A DNA stretch of 64,000 nt from Crocodylus rhombifer. Lineage: Eukaryota > Chordata > Crocodylia > Crocodylidae. The translations under genes were made by a program, and so were the position numbers. The notes below the pieces were generated by a model. The model did no database searches, was not told the DNA's origin, and worked only from the letters and a program-made list of their open reading frames with translations. The stretch covers positions 248,001-312,000 of the forward strand of contig JAVSML010024717.1 of NCBI GenBank assembly GCA_038503035.1, in the 5' to 3' direction. Of this stretch, positions 12,801 to 22,529 are shown one piece after another (the first letter of the stretch is position 1; each line of letters opens with the position of its first letter).

Positions 12801-13187
12801 TGCTGCTGGTCCAAGAGAGATACAGCTCACAAAAGGCACAGATCACTTCAGACACAGCTTGATGTATTGTTTCTATGTCCCTCCCCAAGAGCACTGCTAT
12901 TGGACAGGAACTCAGAGAAAGATCACAGTCACTGGCCAGCTACAGATCACAATATCAGAGCAGTCTTTCCTCCTCTCTCAGCCTTTTCCATATATGAAAA
13001 GATCACCACATCCCTCTCCCTCTCTCTCTTCTCAGTTTCTGTTTCCTACAAGGCTTCCAAATCTCTCTGAATCAATTTGGACCTTTTGATAGGTCTCCTG
13101 ATTCAATTTGGGTTCCCAGATTTGGCCGCCAAATCGGGCCAAATCTCCTCTGAATTAAATCAGTTACCAAAGCTTCACGCAGCCCTA
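9807..13187 (-). mobile_element. Full-length decayed autonomous hAT transposon
   Basis: The element is bounded by terminal inverted repeats: left TAGGCCTGTGCAAAGC, and right, reverse-complemented, TAGGGCTGCGTGAAGC (12 of 16 identical). The flanking 8-bp direct repeats are ttgtgccg (9799-9806) and ttgtgcag (13188-13195), 7 of 8 identical, as expected for hAT. Both subterminal zones are rich in a gattcag/caattcag motif (about 9830-9940 and 13060-13165), typical of transposase-binding repeats. Inside on the minus strand lies a transposase pseudogene with a BED finger and a hAT dimerisation domain. At 3.38 kb it has the size of an autonomous element. Stops and frameshifts show it is dead. Confidence 0.88.
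10165..12583 (-). pseudogene. hAT transposase (BED finger, RNase H-like core, dimerisation domain), broken
   Basis: The transposase would cut and join DNA at the element ends. I place the start at 12583 (MKHAGKAG...), followed by a Ser/Glu-rich N-terminal region to about 12086. A BED zinc finger follows near 12060-11930: VVWNH, then the cysteine pair CQHC, then FATTVMLLHLRR. The core shows YCMAHKLYLIVRDAL (about 11250) and DVGTRWNSTYLMLER (about 11060). The C-terminal dimerisation domain reads SKRVLSIAEDIVTP and LVEQLVSLKVNLPLL, ending at 10165. In-frame stops interrupt the finger region, and the reading frame changes at least three times between 11.75 and 10.68 kb. Identity as hAT is clear; the subfamily is not. 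Confidence 0.88.
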
Positions 13188-13253
13188 TTGTGCAGGACTT
13201 GGGGAGGAGGCATGGGGGAGGACAGCCTGGGGCAAGACTACAATTCTTATTGA

Positions 13254-13699
13254 TAGGGAGCTACCTAAGACACAGTGAGCAAAAGGGATTTTTGCAGGCT
13301 GCTTGAGGTGCACAGAGCTGATTTTGCTGCCTTTTCATGGTAAGCCCACCTCTCACTGCTGATTGGCTGAGGGCCCCCAGTGGCCCCTCCCCTCAGCAGT
13401 GATTGGCCAAGACAGCATTGGGGCCATATGACAGGCAGCCCTCTCAGTCAATCAGCAGTGAGAGATAGGGGGCAGGCCTTTCTTGCCACCAGCTCCCCCA
13501 TCCCAGTGGGCTGCAAAGCCAGGCTGCAGTAACCATGAGGACAGCTAGTGCTCACTGGGGAGCCAGTATTTTATTTTTAGCATGTGAGGTGTTTTTATTT
13601 AATTTTGTGGATTTCACGGACATTGCCAAATTTTGTGGACAGTGACCAATTTAGCAGTTTCCACAAACTCCGCAAAATCGCAAATTATGTAGGTCCCTA
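13254..13699. mobile_element. hAT MITE (TAGGGACCTAC family) with perfect TSD
   Basis: A 446-bp non-coding element. The left end tagggagctaccta and the reverse-complemented right end tagggacctacata form the TIR. The 8-bp duplication cttattga is perfect on both sides (13246-13253 and 13700-13707). The core is GC-rich with repeated 'tgattggc' and 'cagcagtgattggc' motifs. The terminal zone, which reads like 'ttgtggatttcacgg', resembles a common reptile MITE with ends like TAGGGxCCTACCAAATTCACGG. The copy at 26.3 kb belongs to the same family. Confidence 0.8.
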
Positions 13700-13833
13700 C
13701 TTATTGATGCCACTTGTTTTAAGGGTGGGAAAAATAAGTGGGCACTAGAGCTTGTGGTAACAGTTTGGGGGAAAGGAACTTCTGAGATCCCAAAATGACC
13801 TGGATTTTGAAAATGAATTTTGGTTCTGAACTT

Positions 13834-14763
13834 TGTCTCGGAAAAATCTTATATGCTGCCAACACAGAAGAACTATAACTGACATGCGCGGTTTGATTCT
13901 GTGAGTGGAAGGTTCCAAGGCTCACCCAGCTCATGCCCCCTGGGTGACCTGCGGACCTGTCAGTCATGGCTGACCTACTTTCCCCACAGATGCATGCTGA
14001 GTGACAGCTAAAGCATGAGGTAATCTGACTAGAAATTTCTTCTCTGTAAGTGTTCTGATTGGCCACCAAATTCAGATAAAAGTTCAGTGAGCCCCTCCCT
14101 CAGGGGGGAGAGCGCGTTAGCTGGAGACAGAGGCTGGTGTTCCAGGGACTGTCTCTCTGTCAGGCTTCTGGGCCTATTGATCTCCTCCTTCGATTGACAT
14201 TTCGTGTCACTTGCTATTACTGCATTGCTGTTTTGATTTCCTGGCTTCAACTTACCTTTGGCATTGACTATCGACGTTGATCAAGATCATCCTCACTGGC
14301 TTTGGCTGTGTCCTCGGTTCATCATACCGGCTCCTGGCTTCGGCTTCAGACACCATCTCAACTCTTCGTTGTCCTTACTGGACTGGCGTCACATCGTTCA
14401 TCATTACGTTACAGTTTGTTGTGTATCATCAAATTATGAGCTGTTGACCAGCCCTAGGACTATCCAACAGGCAGCCGCATCTATCCCATCAGGGGTAGAA
14501 AGCAAGGGCTTGTTGGGGAACCCTGTGGGCCAACAGACCCCTTTGTTCATTCACATGTTTGTTTACTGTAACTGAAGACATCGTTTTCTACGCATCTAAG
14601 CGTAAGTTAAATAAATTCCATCTTGTTTAAGAAACCAATACTCTTCATGTGCCGCTCAGACTCCATCGCCAAAACTCCCACCTGTCCGTATCCAATTTGC
14701 TACCACCTGGCCGCACCACTGTGACCAATAACGTGAGCTTGGCTCGCCAGCTCCAGCTTGACA
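13834..14763 (+). mobile_element. Solo LTR with perfect 5-bp TSD
   Basis: The 930-bp segment begins TGTCTCGG and ends CTTGACA (TGTC...GACA inverted ends). It is flanked by the perfect direct repeat aactt (13829-13833 and 14764-14768). In sense order it shows a CCAAT-type box (gattggcc, 14057), a TATA-like agataaaag (about 14074) and an AATAAA at 14610, which fits a U3-R-U5 layout. It retains more CpG than its surroundings, suggesting a fairly young insertion. No internal gag/pol sequence remains, so it is most simply a recombined solo LTR. Whether it is retroviral or Gypsy-like is undecided. Confidence 0.65.
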
Positions 14764-14768
14764 AACTT

Positions 14769-16383
14769 GTCAGCATTTTCCATATACAAGTTCACATCTT
14801 TTCCTACCACATTTAGTTTGTTACTGAAACCATCAAAATGGTTACTGAGATCTTCTTTAGATTTCTAAATAAACATCTATTTTTAAAAATATTTTTCAAG
14901 GAAAACTTTTGTTAAATTCTGTAAAATAAAAAATCAAATATATGAAAATTAGGCTTGTTCTAAACTTGGTAAATATGGTTTTGACCACTTCTGGCATGTA
15001 TGTACACCAGCTTTATAGATTCATGATACCATGGTTTTGTACTGTAGTAGCTCTTTGCTTATGCCAGTGTAACTGAAGGAAGTCAGACCCTGAGTTTCAT
15101 AGTTTTCCTTCTGTCCAATATAATGGACTTGTTTAAAAAAAAAAGTAAAACTTGTATTACTCATTTATTTTGTATACTATGAGTAACTGTGTATGTCTAA
15201 AAAGAGACACCTGGGCATAATAATTGTCAAATGAGTTTGGAACGTATATGCGTTGTGATAGTTTCTTGTAAACCATAATATAGCTATTCCTCTGGTAATT
15301 TTCAGAGATTATGTTAGCACAATGTAGCAATCAGCAAATTAAAAAGGAGAGCTTGTTTATATTTTTCAGTGATAAATGCAAGATAGCTTGCATTTTTTAA
15401 ATGATTTTTTTCTTTTGCTAATTGAAATTTTCGGTTTCGAAAACCATTTTCAGTTTTGCACTGCGGAAAAAAATGCCACAAAATCTTTTGAAATGAAATT
15501 TCATAAAAACAGTTGTCATTGTCCAGTCATCTCTAATTAGAAACTCTGGTGTCTCTCCAGCATCATGACATGGTTGTTCATTATTCTTTTCAATTGTTAC
15601 TGAACCACAACTTTGATTAGGGAGGTTAGGTTTTGACCTAGTGCTTATATTTCATTGAACCTTTGGGGCATTCAAAAGAAAAGATTCTTGAGCTTGCTGA
15701 ACCTTACAGTTAGTAAAATGAAATTTATTCTGCAATAATGAGTGCCTTGGGGCATTAAATTTCCTACTGTCAGCATGTCTGCTGATCACATTTAATGACA
15801 GGTTGTTATTGAGCAGATTTTCACATGGAGAAAAGCATCCTTTGTTTCCAGTCAGAACCAAGTGATAATTTACTTCAGTTCTAATACAGTTTAGTCATAG
15901 GCACAAATTCTCTTGAACAAGGAAAATAGGGTGGGAGGTAGGTTGGACCGTTAGAAGAAAATGAATGGGATGTGTTTTTCCTCCTCCCCACACACTTTTA
16001 TATTCTCTCTTCAAGCCCTCATGCATTCTTATGCCTGTTGATTTTTCCAACCCCACATTATTCTGTGTTTGTGCTTTTTTCACTCAAATAACAGATGATT
16101 TGATCCAATTTGATTAGCCAGTTTTTATCACTGACTAATCCAACAGTAATGCTGTCAGGGTTTAAATATTAAATTTTCCTGTATACCTGCAAACCCTAGC
16201 TGTGGCGATGCAGTAGTTCTTTTCAATTAATTTCTTGCAAACTTAATATTATAAGAATTAGAAAATACATTTGATTGAGGCAGCAGAAAGAGAGAAAAAA
16301 GGAAACATATAGTAGAAAATACTGTTCTTTCAGGTTAAAAATACTATAATTGCATATGGAAAATGAATTCATAAAAACACAGT
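14769..16383. other. No gene recognised
   Basis: AT-rich sequence with poly-A/T tracts and only short chance frames; no repeat recognised by eye. Confidence 0.55.
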
Positions 16384-17340
16384 TGTGACAGGGAGCCAGA
16401 GGTTCCTATTACTTTAAGAGGGCTACAAGCCACTGAGCTAAGCTGCTGCAGGGAAAGGCAGACTTGTTATCAGGCCCAAAAATGGCTGAAGAGCCACATG
16501 ACAGGAAGGGGCAGGGCTTAGAAGGCACATAAGACCAGTGCCTGAGACCAGGCAGTCAGTTTGGCCCTTCAGACAGCAGGGAGAAGAGCTCCTAAGTGGG
16601 AGGGTGACTTGCTGATCCCTAAGCTGCCCTGGGAACTGCAAGTAAGAAGCTTATAGCTTGCTGGGAAGTATTTCCCAATATACAAAGAGTTTTGTTGTAC
16701 AGCCACTGAGCTGCCATTTTTTGGACCCAGTATCGGGAGAGTTTTGTTATACAGCCAGTGGGATAGTGTTTATGTTAGGATTATACTGATGGCCTGGGAG
16801 TGGCTAAAAGGGGAAAATGAGGAGGCCACAATGGGGTGCTGGTGGGGCACACCAAGGCTTAGAACCCTTCCAGGGCAGGACACAAACCAGATATGGCCAT
16901 AGAGGACCAGGGGCCATAACCCAAGAGGAGCAAAATCAGGGTCAGGGGCCCAGAATCTGAGTGGGACTGGAGTTCATAAGCAAGGACCCACCACTGTAGG
17001 CCTACACTAAAAGAGCTCAGGTAGAAAAAGGGGGTGGAAGCTGAGAAGCCCACATCTCCAACAAGTGCTTGGAGGCTTGAGAAGGCTGGGCAGAGATTGA
17101 TAACTAGTAAAATTTGCAAGTCACAGGAGTGACTATAGGTGTGGTGGGAGGTCACAATTATTGCACCTAAAGCACAACTGGGGTTGTCTTAAGGCTGAAG
17201 AGTACAAGGCAGAGCAGCCTGGAGAAAAAGCACACGAGGAAAAGTCTCCTAGGAAGAGGCTATTCCAGCCCCTGGAAACAGCCTCCCCAGTTACAAGACA
17301 TAAAGATCAGCTCCTGGCAGGAAAGAGAGAAGAGGTAAGG
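16384..17340. mobile_element. Unclassified LTR-retroelement-like sequence
   Basis: The segment starts TGTGACAGGGAGCC and continues as moderately GC-rich DNA with purine-rich runs, in the style of the leader regions of reptile LTR retrotransposons. A start of TGTGAC is shared with the confirmed LTR at 18216. I could not find a matching end or target duplication (a TTACA at 17295 is not flanked by the expected repeat), and no coding motif is visible. This is a tentative label only. Confidence 0.25.
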
Positions 17341-18235
17341 CAGGATTGGGTAAAATACGACCTGTGGGCTGGATCTGGCCTGCCAGCTGATTGGATCTGG
17401 CCCACAGGCAGGCACCCACCAATTAATTGTATCCAGCCCTGCCCACAGCTGCCCCCACTGTGGTCTCCCTGGGGCTGAGTCCTGCACACGGCAGACCATG
17501 TTGCGCTCCCAGCCTCCCACACCAGCAGGCAAACTTCTGAGCAAGGCTCCTGCTGCTACCACTGCCTAAGGAACTGCTGGGTTCCCCCAGCCTCCAGAAA
17601 CTTGGGAAAGAGCAGGAAAGCAGCTGCCACCACTAGCAGCAACAGTAGCCCCTGCAAGAGGGGAGCAGGGACAGGAAGCTGAGTCTGGTATCACCAGCTG
17701 CAGCTGAGCTGGCACTGGCTCCTGCTGCTGTTGCTTTTCTCTTTGGTGGGGCTGCACCAAATGCACCATGACTCCTGTTCCTGTCTGTCCCTGCCTGCCC
17801 ATCAGGGCTTTGTAAGCAGCCAAGCTCCTTCACAGCCCCACCCCCATCCCCTCCATCCACATATGCTCCCCTGCCCCACACAAGCAGGACCAGAGTGAGC
17901 CGCAAGGACAGGAGGAGTTGCTGGAGGTGGGGGGAACCTAGCACTTCCTGGGGCAGTAGCAGCAGTAGCTGTCCCTGCTGCAGTGCTCTGGGGCAGTGGT
18001 AGGGAGGGGAAGCTTCAGTGTTGCAGAGCAGGGTGGGCTCTGTCTGCAGCTCACTCTGGTCCTGTTTGTGTAGGGCAGGAGAGCATGTGTGGATGGTGGG
18101 GAAGGCGTGAAGGAACTTGGCTGCTCAGAGCCCTGATGGGCAGGCAGGGACAGACAGGAGTGGGGAGCAGCAGCAGAAGCCAGCGTGTACTTGGTGCAGC
18201 TCTGCCGGGCAGGCATGTGACGGGCTAGCTAGTAG

Positions 18236-18390
18236 TGACTTAGCCCAGCGGTTTTGAAAGAGCAAAAGATGATTGGAGAACTTGGGATTCCCTTTCCTCA
18301 CCAATCTGGTAATGATTTGGCCCAGGGGTTTTGAAGGGGTAAAAGATGATCGGAGGACTTGGGATTCCCTTTCCTCACCAATCAGGCCCC
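18236..18390 (+). repeat. 77-bp tandem duplication in LTR U3
   Basis: Two copies, starting about 18236 and 18313, share 'gcaaaagatgattgga' versus 'gtaaaagatgatcgga' followed by an identical 'cttgggattccctttcctca'. The period is 77 bp. Its position upstream of the TATA-like box suggests a duplicated enhancer, a common feature of LTR U3 regions. The functional role is inference. Confidence 0.75.
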
Positions 18391-18796
18391 AGAGACTCAC
18401 CCTCCATGTCCCCTGATTGGCCCCTTGGGTCACCTGGAGGGAGATAAAAGGGGCAGTGCAGCTGACTCAGGGGAGACCAGTGAGGGGCCACAAGGAAGGA
18501 GATTCAAAGAGCTGAGCCAGTGGGGCAGGAGCAGTTGCCCCAGAAGAGCCTGAAAGAGTGGGACCTGCAGGCAGCAGTTGAACCCTCAGCAGCGCAGTGT
18601 GTGGCTGGCAGGAGAGGCTCCCCTCTGGGCTCCAGGATCCCCAAGGAGAGGCTGCAGTCAGCAGGAGAGGCTGCCCTCCACTCCAGCAAGGATCTGAGCA
18701 GCGACCTGAGAGGTTCCCAGCTCTGCTTCCAGCTCCTCCAATCAGAGGCCAGGGCTCCGGGAAGGTCAAGACCCCTAGCAGCTTGGAGTAGTGCTA

Positions 18797-18868
18797 GCAC
18801 TGGTGGTTGTGTGGTAGAGTTTGTGCCTACCATGTGGGAAAACTGAATTCAAGTCCCAGCTTTGGTGA
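18797..18868 (+). tRNA. tRNA-Gly-like pseudogene or tRNA-derived module
   Basis: The sequence aligns by eye with vertebrate tRNA-Gly: the D-arm and A-box TGGTGGTTGTGTGGTAGAG, the anticodon arm GCCTACCATG (GCC replaced by ACC), and a T-arm and B-box GAATTCAAGTCCC. The acceptor stem pairs poorly and the GGTTC of the B-box is mutated, so a working tRNA is unlikely. It sits inside the solo LTR, so it is either a SINE or tRNA retro-insertion or part of the LTR family. It lacks an obvious A-tail. Confidence 0.5.
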
Positions 18869-19583
18869 CTTGAGGTGAGTGAGCTTACAGAGAGAAGTTC
18901 CTCTTGCATTGGAAAGGAGCCACTGTGTTTTCTCCCCCTCCAGGTACCTAGGCCCTATATTCCTTGTAATTTGACATTTTGTATTTTGTGCCTTTTGTAT
19001 TTCCAGTAATACCAACCACTATTGTTTGTTCTGCTGTTTTGTGTTTTACATTTTGGTTAACCCTGTCTTTTGTCAACTGGATGAATATGTCTAGGATTGT
19101 AAGTGTCTAACCTTTGTTGAATCCTGTCCCCTATACCTCCTGGTTTATCCTGGTTATGTTCCTAGTATTGTTCCCTCATTAAATGGTATATGTTTAAGTC
19201 CCCATTGGTGGTCTAGCTTTGCTCTATAAGGGGAGGAGAGTCCCTGTACCTCCCACAGTGCTTGTGCACTTGTTTTGATCCCTTCAATTGGAGAGGGGGT
19301 ACCTCTTGGAGTACCGCCCGGGTTACAGGCACGTGAAACTGAGGCAATGGCAGCAGGAACCAGTATAGGCTCAGCTGCAGCCCCACTGGGCATGTGTGGG
19401 ACAGCTGGTGATACCAGGCTTGCCTCACTGCCCCCTACCTCCCCTCTCATGAGGGCTTCTATTGCTGCTATCTAGCAGCAGCTGCTTTCCTGCCCTTTGC
19501 AGCATGCTGGATTCTAGCAGGCAGGGCCGAGCCCCTTCCCTTCCCTCTCCTCCACTCACAGAGGCTCAGCTACATTACAAAGA

Positions 19584-19593
19584 NNNNNNNNNN
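19584..19593. other. Assembly gap (10 N)
   Basis: Ten undetermined bases in a GC-rich stretch. The true length is unknown, and the gap lies next to the outer end of the long inverted repeat, which limits resolution of that element. Confidence 0.99.
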
Positions 19594-19659
19594 CCACAGG
19601 GGGAGAGGCAGGGGGGTGGGGAGTGTCCCTCATGGCAGATACAGATGCCAGGTAAATAG

Positions 19660-20430
19660 TCTGAGCCTGTGGTATATATGAAATAAGTAAGAGTTATGCA
19701 TGTTGAGAATTACATACAACAGTAGCATGACAGGTACCATTATATTCGTTATAATGCTCAAACCTTAAGCTATATATAGGCAGACCCTGATACTGTACTG
19801 AGCTGTCTGCAGATACAGGATTCTTCCATCTAGGAGCAGAGCCATAAATACTAATAGTCAGATTGCCAAAAATGTTTAGCACTTCCCATCCCAAATAATC
19901 TGCAATAGTAGCTTTGATCACTGATGCTTTGAAAATCAGGACAATTTCTTTTAGATACAAAAATGTGGATTTAAGGAATGAAACTCTAGGCACATTTGAA
20001 ACATGTGGCCAGCTACTATCAACGTGTTTGTATTAATCCTATCTGAGTGAATAATGACACTCCTAGATTGTATGTTTAACAGCAGGGGGTTAAACTCAGA
20101 CATACCCTAAGTTCTAAATGCCCTATGTGCCATACGCTGGAAATACCTAAAGTACGTGTGTACCAAAAGCACCTCCTTGACCTAATAATCTACCCTGCCT
20201 CACAGCAGGACCAATTAGCCCAGGTAGTATGACTATACAGCTGCTAATCCCTGAGCTAAGAGTTAGCATTGACTTTTGCCATTGAAAGTATCCAAAATAC
20301 CTGAAACAAAGAGGACAGATTCTTAAGGACTATAAAACCTGTATATAAGGAGTAGGCAGTAGGGAGGGGCAGAGACTTGCACTGTGTGAGTTAAGAAATG
20401 TTTACTGTATTAGCTCATTTTTTATATATG
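19660..20430. other. No gene recognised
   Basis: AT-rich sequence with no motif recognised. Confidence 0.55.
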
Positions 20431-20439
20431 TTACCCAAC

Positions 20440-20770
20440 TCCTGAAGTCTTTCCACACAGAAAAGATGAGAATGGCCCTCTTCTCTTTTGACAGACTTTG
20501 ATTTCCCAGTAATCTGCTTCTTTTCTTCTGTTAATTGTGTGTCTGCCATCCCTGGGAATTTCTCTCACAGCCTTCCTTCTACTGTTTTTCACCATGCTGT
20601 GTCTTCTGTGATCAGAGACCTGATGAAGAATTTCTTCCATTTAAAAGCTTGTCTAACTTTATCCCAACTATGTAGTTGGTCCAATAAAAATATCATCCTA
20701 AGAAATAGTTTCCTTTTGCATAATTTTTGGACCATCACATCTTATACTACCTCACTTTTTAAATAACTTC
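20440..20770 (+). mobile_element. Possible Penelope-like 3' tail with hammerhead-like motif
   Basis: The block 'gagacctgatgaag...aaaagcttgtc' (20612-20656), followed by 'gtagttggtccaataaaa' (20671-20688) and 'atcttatactacctcac' (about 20738-20754), resembles a recurrent reptile repeat tail. From general knowledge I associate that tail with Penelope-like elements. CTGATGA at 20620 and AAAAGC (ancestrally perhaps GAAAGC) followed by TTGTC resemble the conserved hammerhead ribozyme core. The assignment is from memory of the pattern and no protein domain is visible here. Confidence 0.35.
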
Positions 20771-22526
20771 AGCAGCAGCATGCTTCTCTTGTTTTTTTGG
20801 GGGGGGGGGGGATTGTTTTTTGCTGTTGTTCTTTACAAAAATTTAACCATGACATTTTACAAGTACTGTTTGATGAAGCAGTTTTTCCAAGTCTCAAGCA
20901 AAAACACTTCATAATTTTGAATTTTTATTAGGTATGCATTAAAAATCAGTCTGGAAGGGCCTGCACTATTCCTGTTAAGGAAACAGAAGTAAAGCCACTT
21001 GATATTTTGGCTCAACCAAAACTAAATAACACAGCAGATCATTTTGAATATTCACAGTCAATCCATAAATTGATCCCTTCCTGTTACCTCTGTACTCAAC
21101 TAAACTGCACAGCCTTGAACTATAAGTATTACCACTCAAAAATCTTTCCCATGAGTTAGTAAAACTGTCAGTCCAAATTAGAGTGCACGTCAAACACATT
21201 TTATCAAAATAATTATATGTTGCTCATAGGCACCAACTGTCAAATAAATAATCCAGCTCTTATCTCCTATTAGTCTAAAGTGATAGTAAATATTAGTTTG
21301 CTACTCGATAATCTGTAGACAGCTAAAAATTCATGATGCAGATGAAGATGTAATAGCTACTGTCACATTCTGCTTTTCAGTAGTTATCACCTCTTCTCCT
21401 ACCATATGTGACAACGGTTGGATGGACTATCAATCAAGTGTACACCGATAGCCTGCATACCCCTGTACTCTATCCCCTTCATAGTTCTCTCCCTTTTCCG
21501 TAATCTATTTATTTCCCATCACTCCTATTTAAACAAGCCCTTCCTTTTCCTGCAACTGTCCTGACCTGTCTGTAAGCTGAAAAATCTGAGAATGTAGTTC
21601 TTGACTTCCTGTCCCTGGTTCAACTTCTCCTCCAGCATTTGAAAAAAAAATTCACTGCAGATGTGCCACACAATCAAAGTGGGGTGGCTACAACTCTGTG
21701 CTGTCATCCTGGGTGTCAGTGAGATCAGTGGCTTGGCAGTGCATCTCCTGCCACAGCGATGCATGTGTTATGAGCTCTATGAGGGGCTACCCAGGAGTCC
21801 CTGCTTTCAAGCAGCTCCAGAGCTTGCTGATGTTTGCTTTTCCCCTCCTTCCTCCCATGGCCCTGAATTTAGCAACCTAGGGAAGGAAAGGATGAACAAT
21901 GGCAGTACATAGCCCCTGGGTTCTGTAAAAGCAGGGGCTCAGCATTTCTGCCATTTTTACATTTTACATAAGACATTCATGAGCTGGAAAATAGGAATAA
22001 CCTTGGCAGCACAGTCAGAGCCCAGCCCCCGGCCATCTTCCAGGGGAGTGTCCTAACCAAGTGCTCCAGCCGTCAATCTCTTGGCCAAGAGGTGGATGAT
22101 ACCACAAATCCCAGTAGTGTAACTAGGAGAGAGTGAGTGGGACAGTAACCTTGGGCATCAACTTAGAGGAGTGCCAGAATGATGCCCGTGTAGCAAGACA
22201 GGTGCACCCTTGGGAGGTGGAGGAAAAAGCAGGATGGTGCCACCCTCCTCCCACCACACCTGCAAAGTGCCACTGCAGGTGCATTCCTGCAACCAATAAT
22301 TTATCTCAGGGGAGAGAGTAAACAGGTCACCAAGGGATTCCCCTGGGGAGCCCACAACATGGGTCTACTCTAAGCTTGTTTCCTAGCTGCAGCAGCCTGA
22401 CCCCATGGCTAAGTCCACCCCACACCCTCTCCATTTTCCAGCCATCAGTACAATCTCCCTCCCCTCCAGCACTGAATCCAATGGTGTGTCACTGTCAGTT
22501 TTTTCCCCACCTTTAGTTCTGGGGAC
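20771..22526. other. No gene recognised; G13 run
   Basis: Mostly AT-rich DNA, with a run of 13 G at 20799-20811. Near 22015-22070 the text 'ggggagtgtcctaaccaagtgctccag' recalls the 5' part of an old tRNA-derived SINE in antisense, but it is too short to call. Confidence 0.5.
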
Positions 22527-22529
22527 TTA

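Larger units (their letters stand above)
18216..19327 (+). mobile_element. Gypsy-like or retroviral solo LTR
   Basis: The element begins TGTGACGGGC and ends CCCGGGTTACA, and is flanked by the direct repeat ggca (18212-18215 and 19328-19331). Counting the shared terminal A, the match extends to aggca. The 5' portion carries a 77-bp tandem duplication, then a CCAAT-type gattgg (18415) and a TATA-like gagataaaagg (18441). A polyadenylation-like attaaa occurs at 19178. The layout fits U3-R-U5. At 1112 bp it is long for a retroviral LTR but usual for reptile Gypsy-type LTRs. It interrupts the right arm of a palindrome, so it is younger than that element. Confidence 0.7.
17560..19520. repeat. Long GC-rich inverted repeat, right arm split by an LTR
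   Basis: The left arm (about 17560-17935) reappears reverse-complemented in a right arm made of about 17945-18211 plus 19332-19510. Matched blocks include 'cctgtctgtccctgcctgcc' (17780), whose complement lies near 18138-18157. The block 'gcaggaaagcagctgc' (17611) has its complement near 19478-19495. The same peptide, ALMGRQGQTG, is encoded on both strands, at 17.8 kb (minus) and 18.13 kb (plus). The solo LTR at 18216-19327 separates the two halves of the right arm. Outer ends are blurred, partly by an assembly gap at 19584. A fold-back DNA transposon is the likeliest origin. Confidence 0.65.

Noticed and set aside
16384..17300. Full LTR bounded by TGTGAC...GTTACA
   Set aside because: Flanks acagt and agaca do not match, so no integration signature; kept only as a low-confidence unclassified element.
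17341..19657. hAT ends for the long palindrome (aggtaagg/aggtaaat as TSD)
   Set aside because: Only 6 of 8 bases match and the supposed right end does not pair with the left end; the gap at 19584 prevents a decision.
22015..22070. Antisense tRNA-SINE head
   Set aside because: Only one short block resembles the pattern; no B box, tail or duplication is visible.
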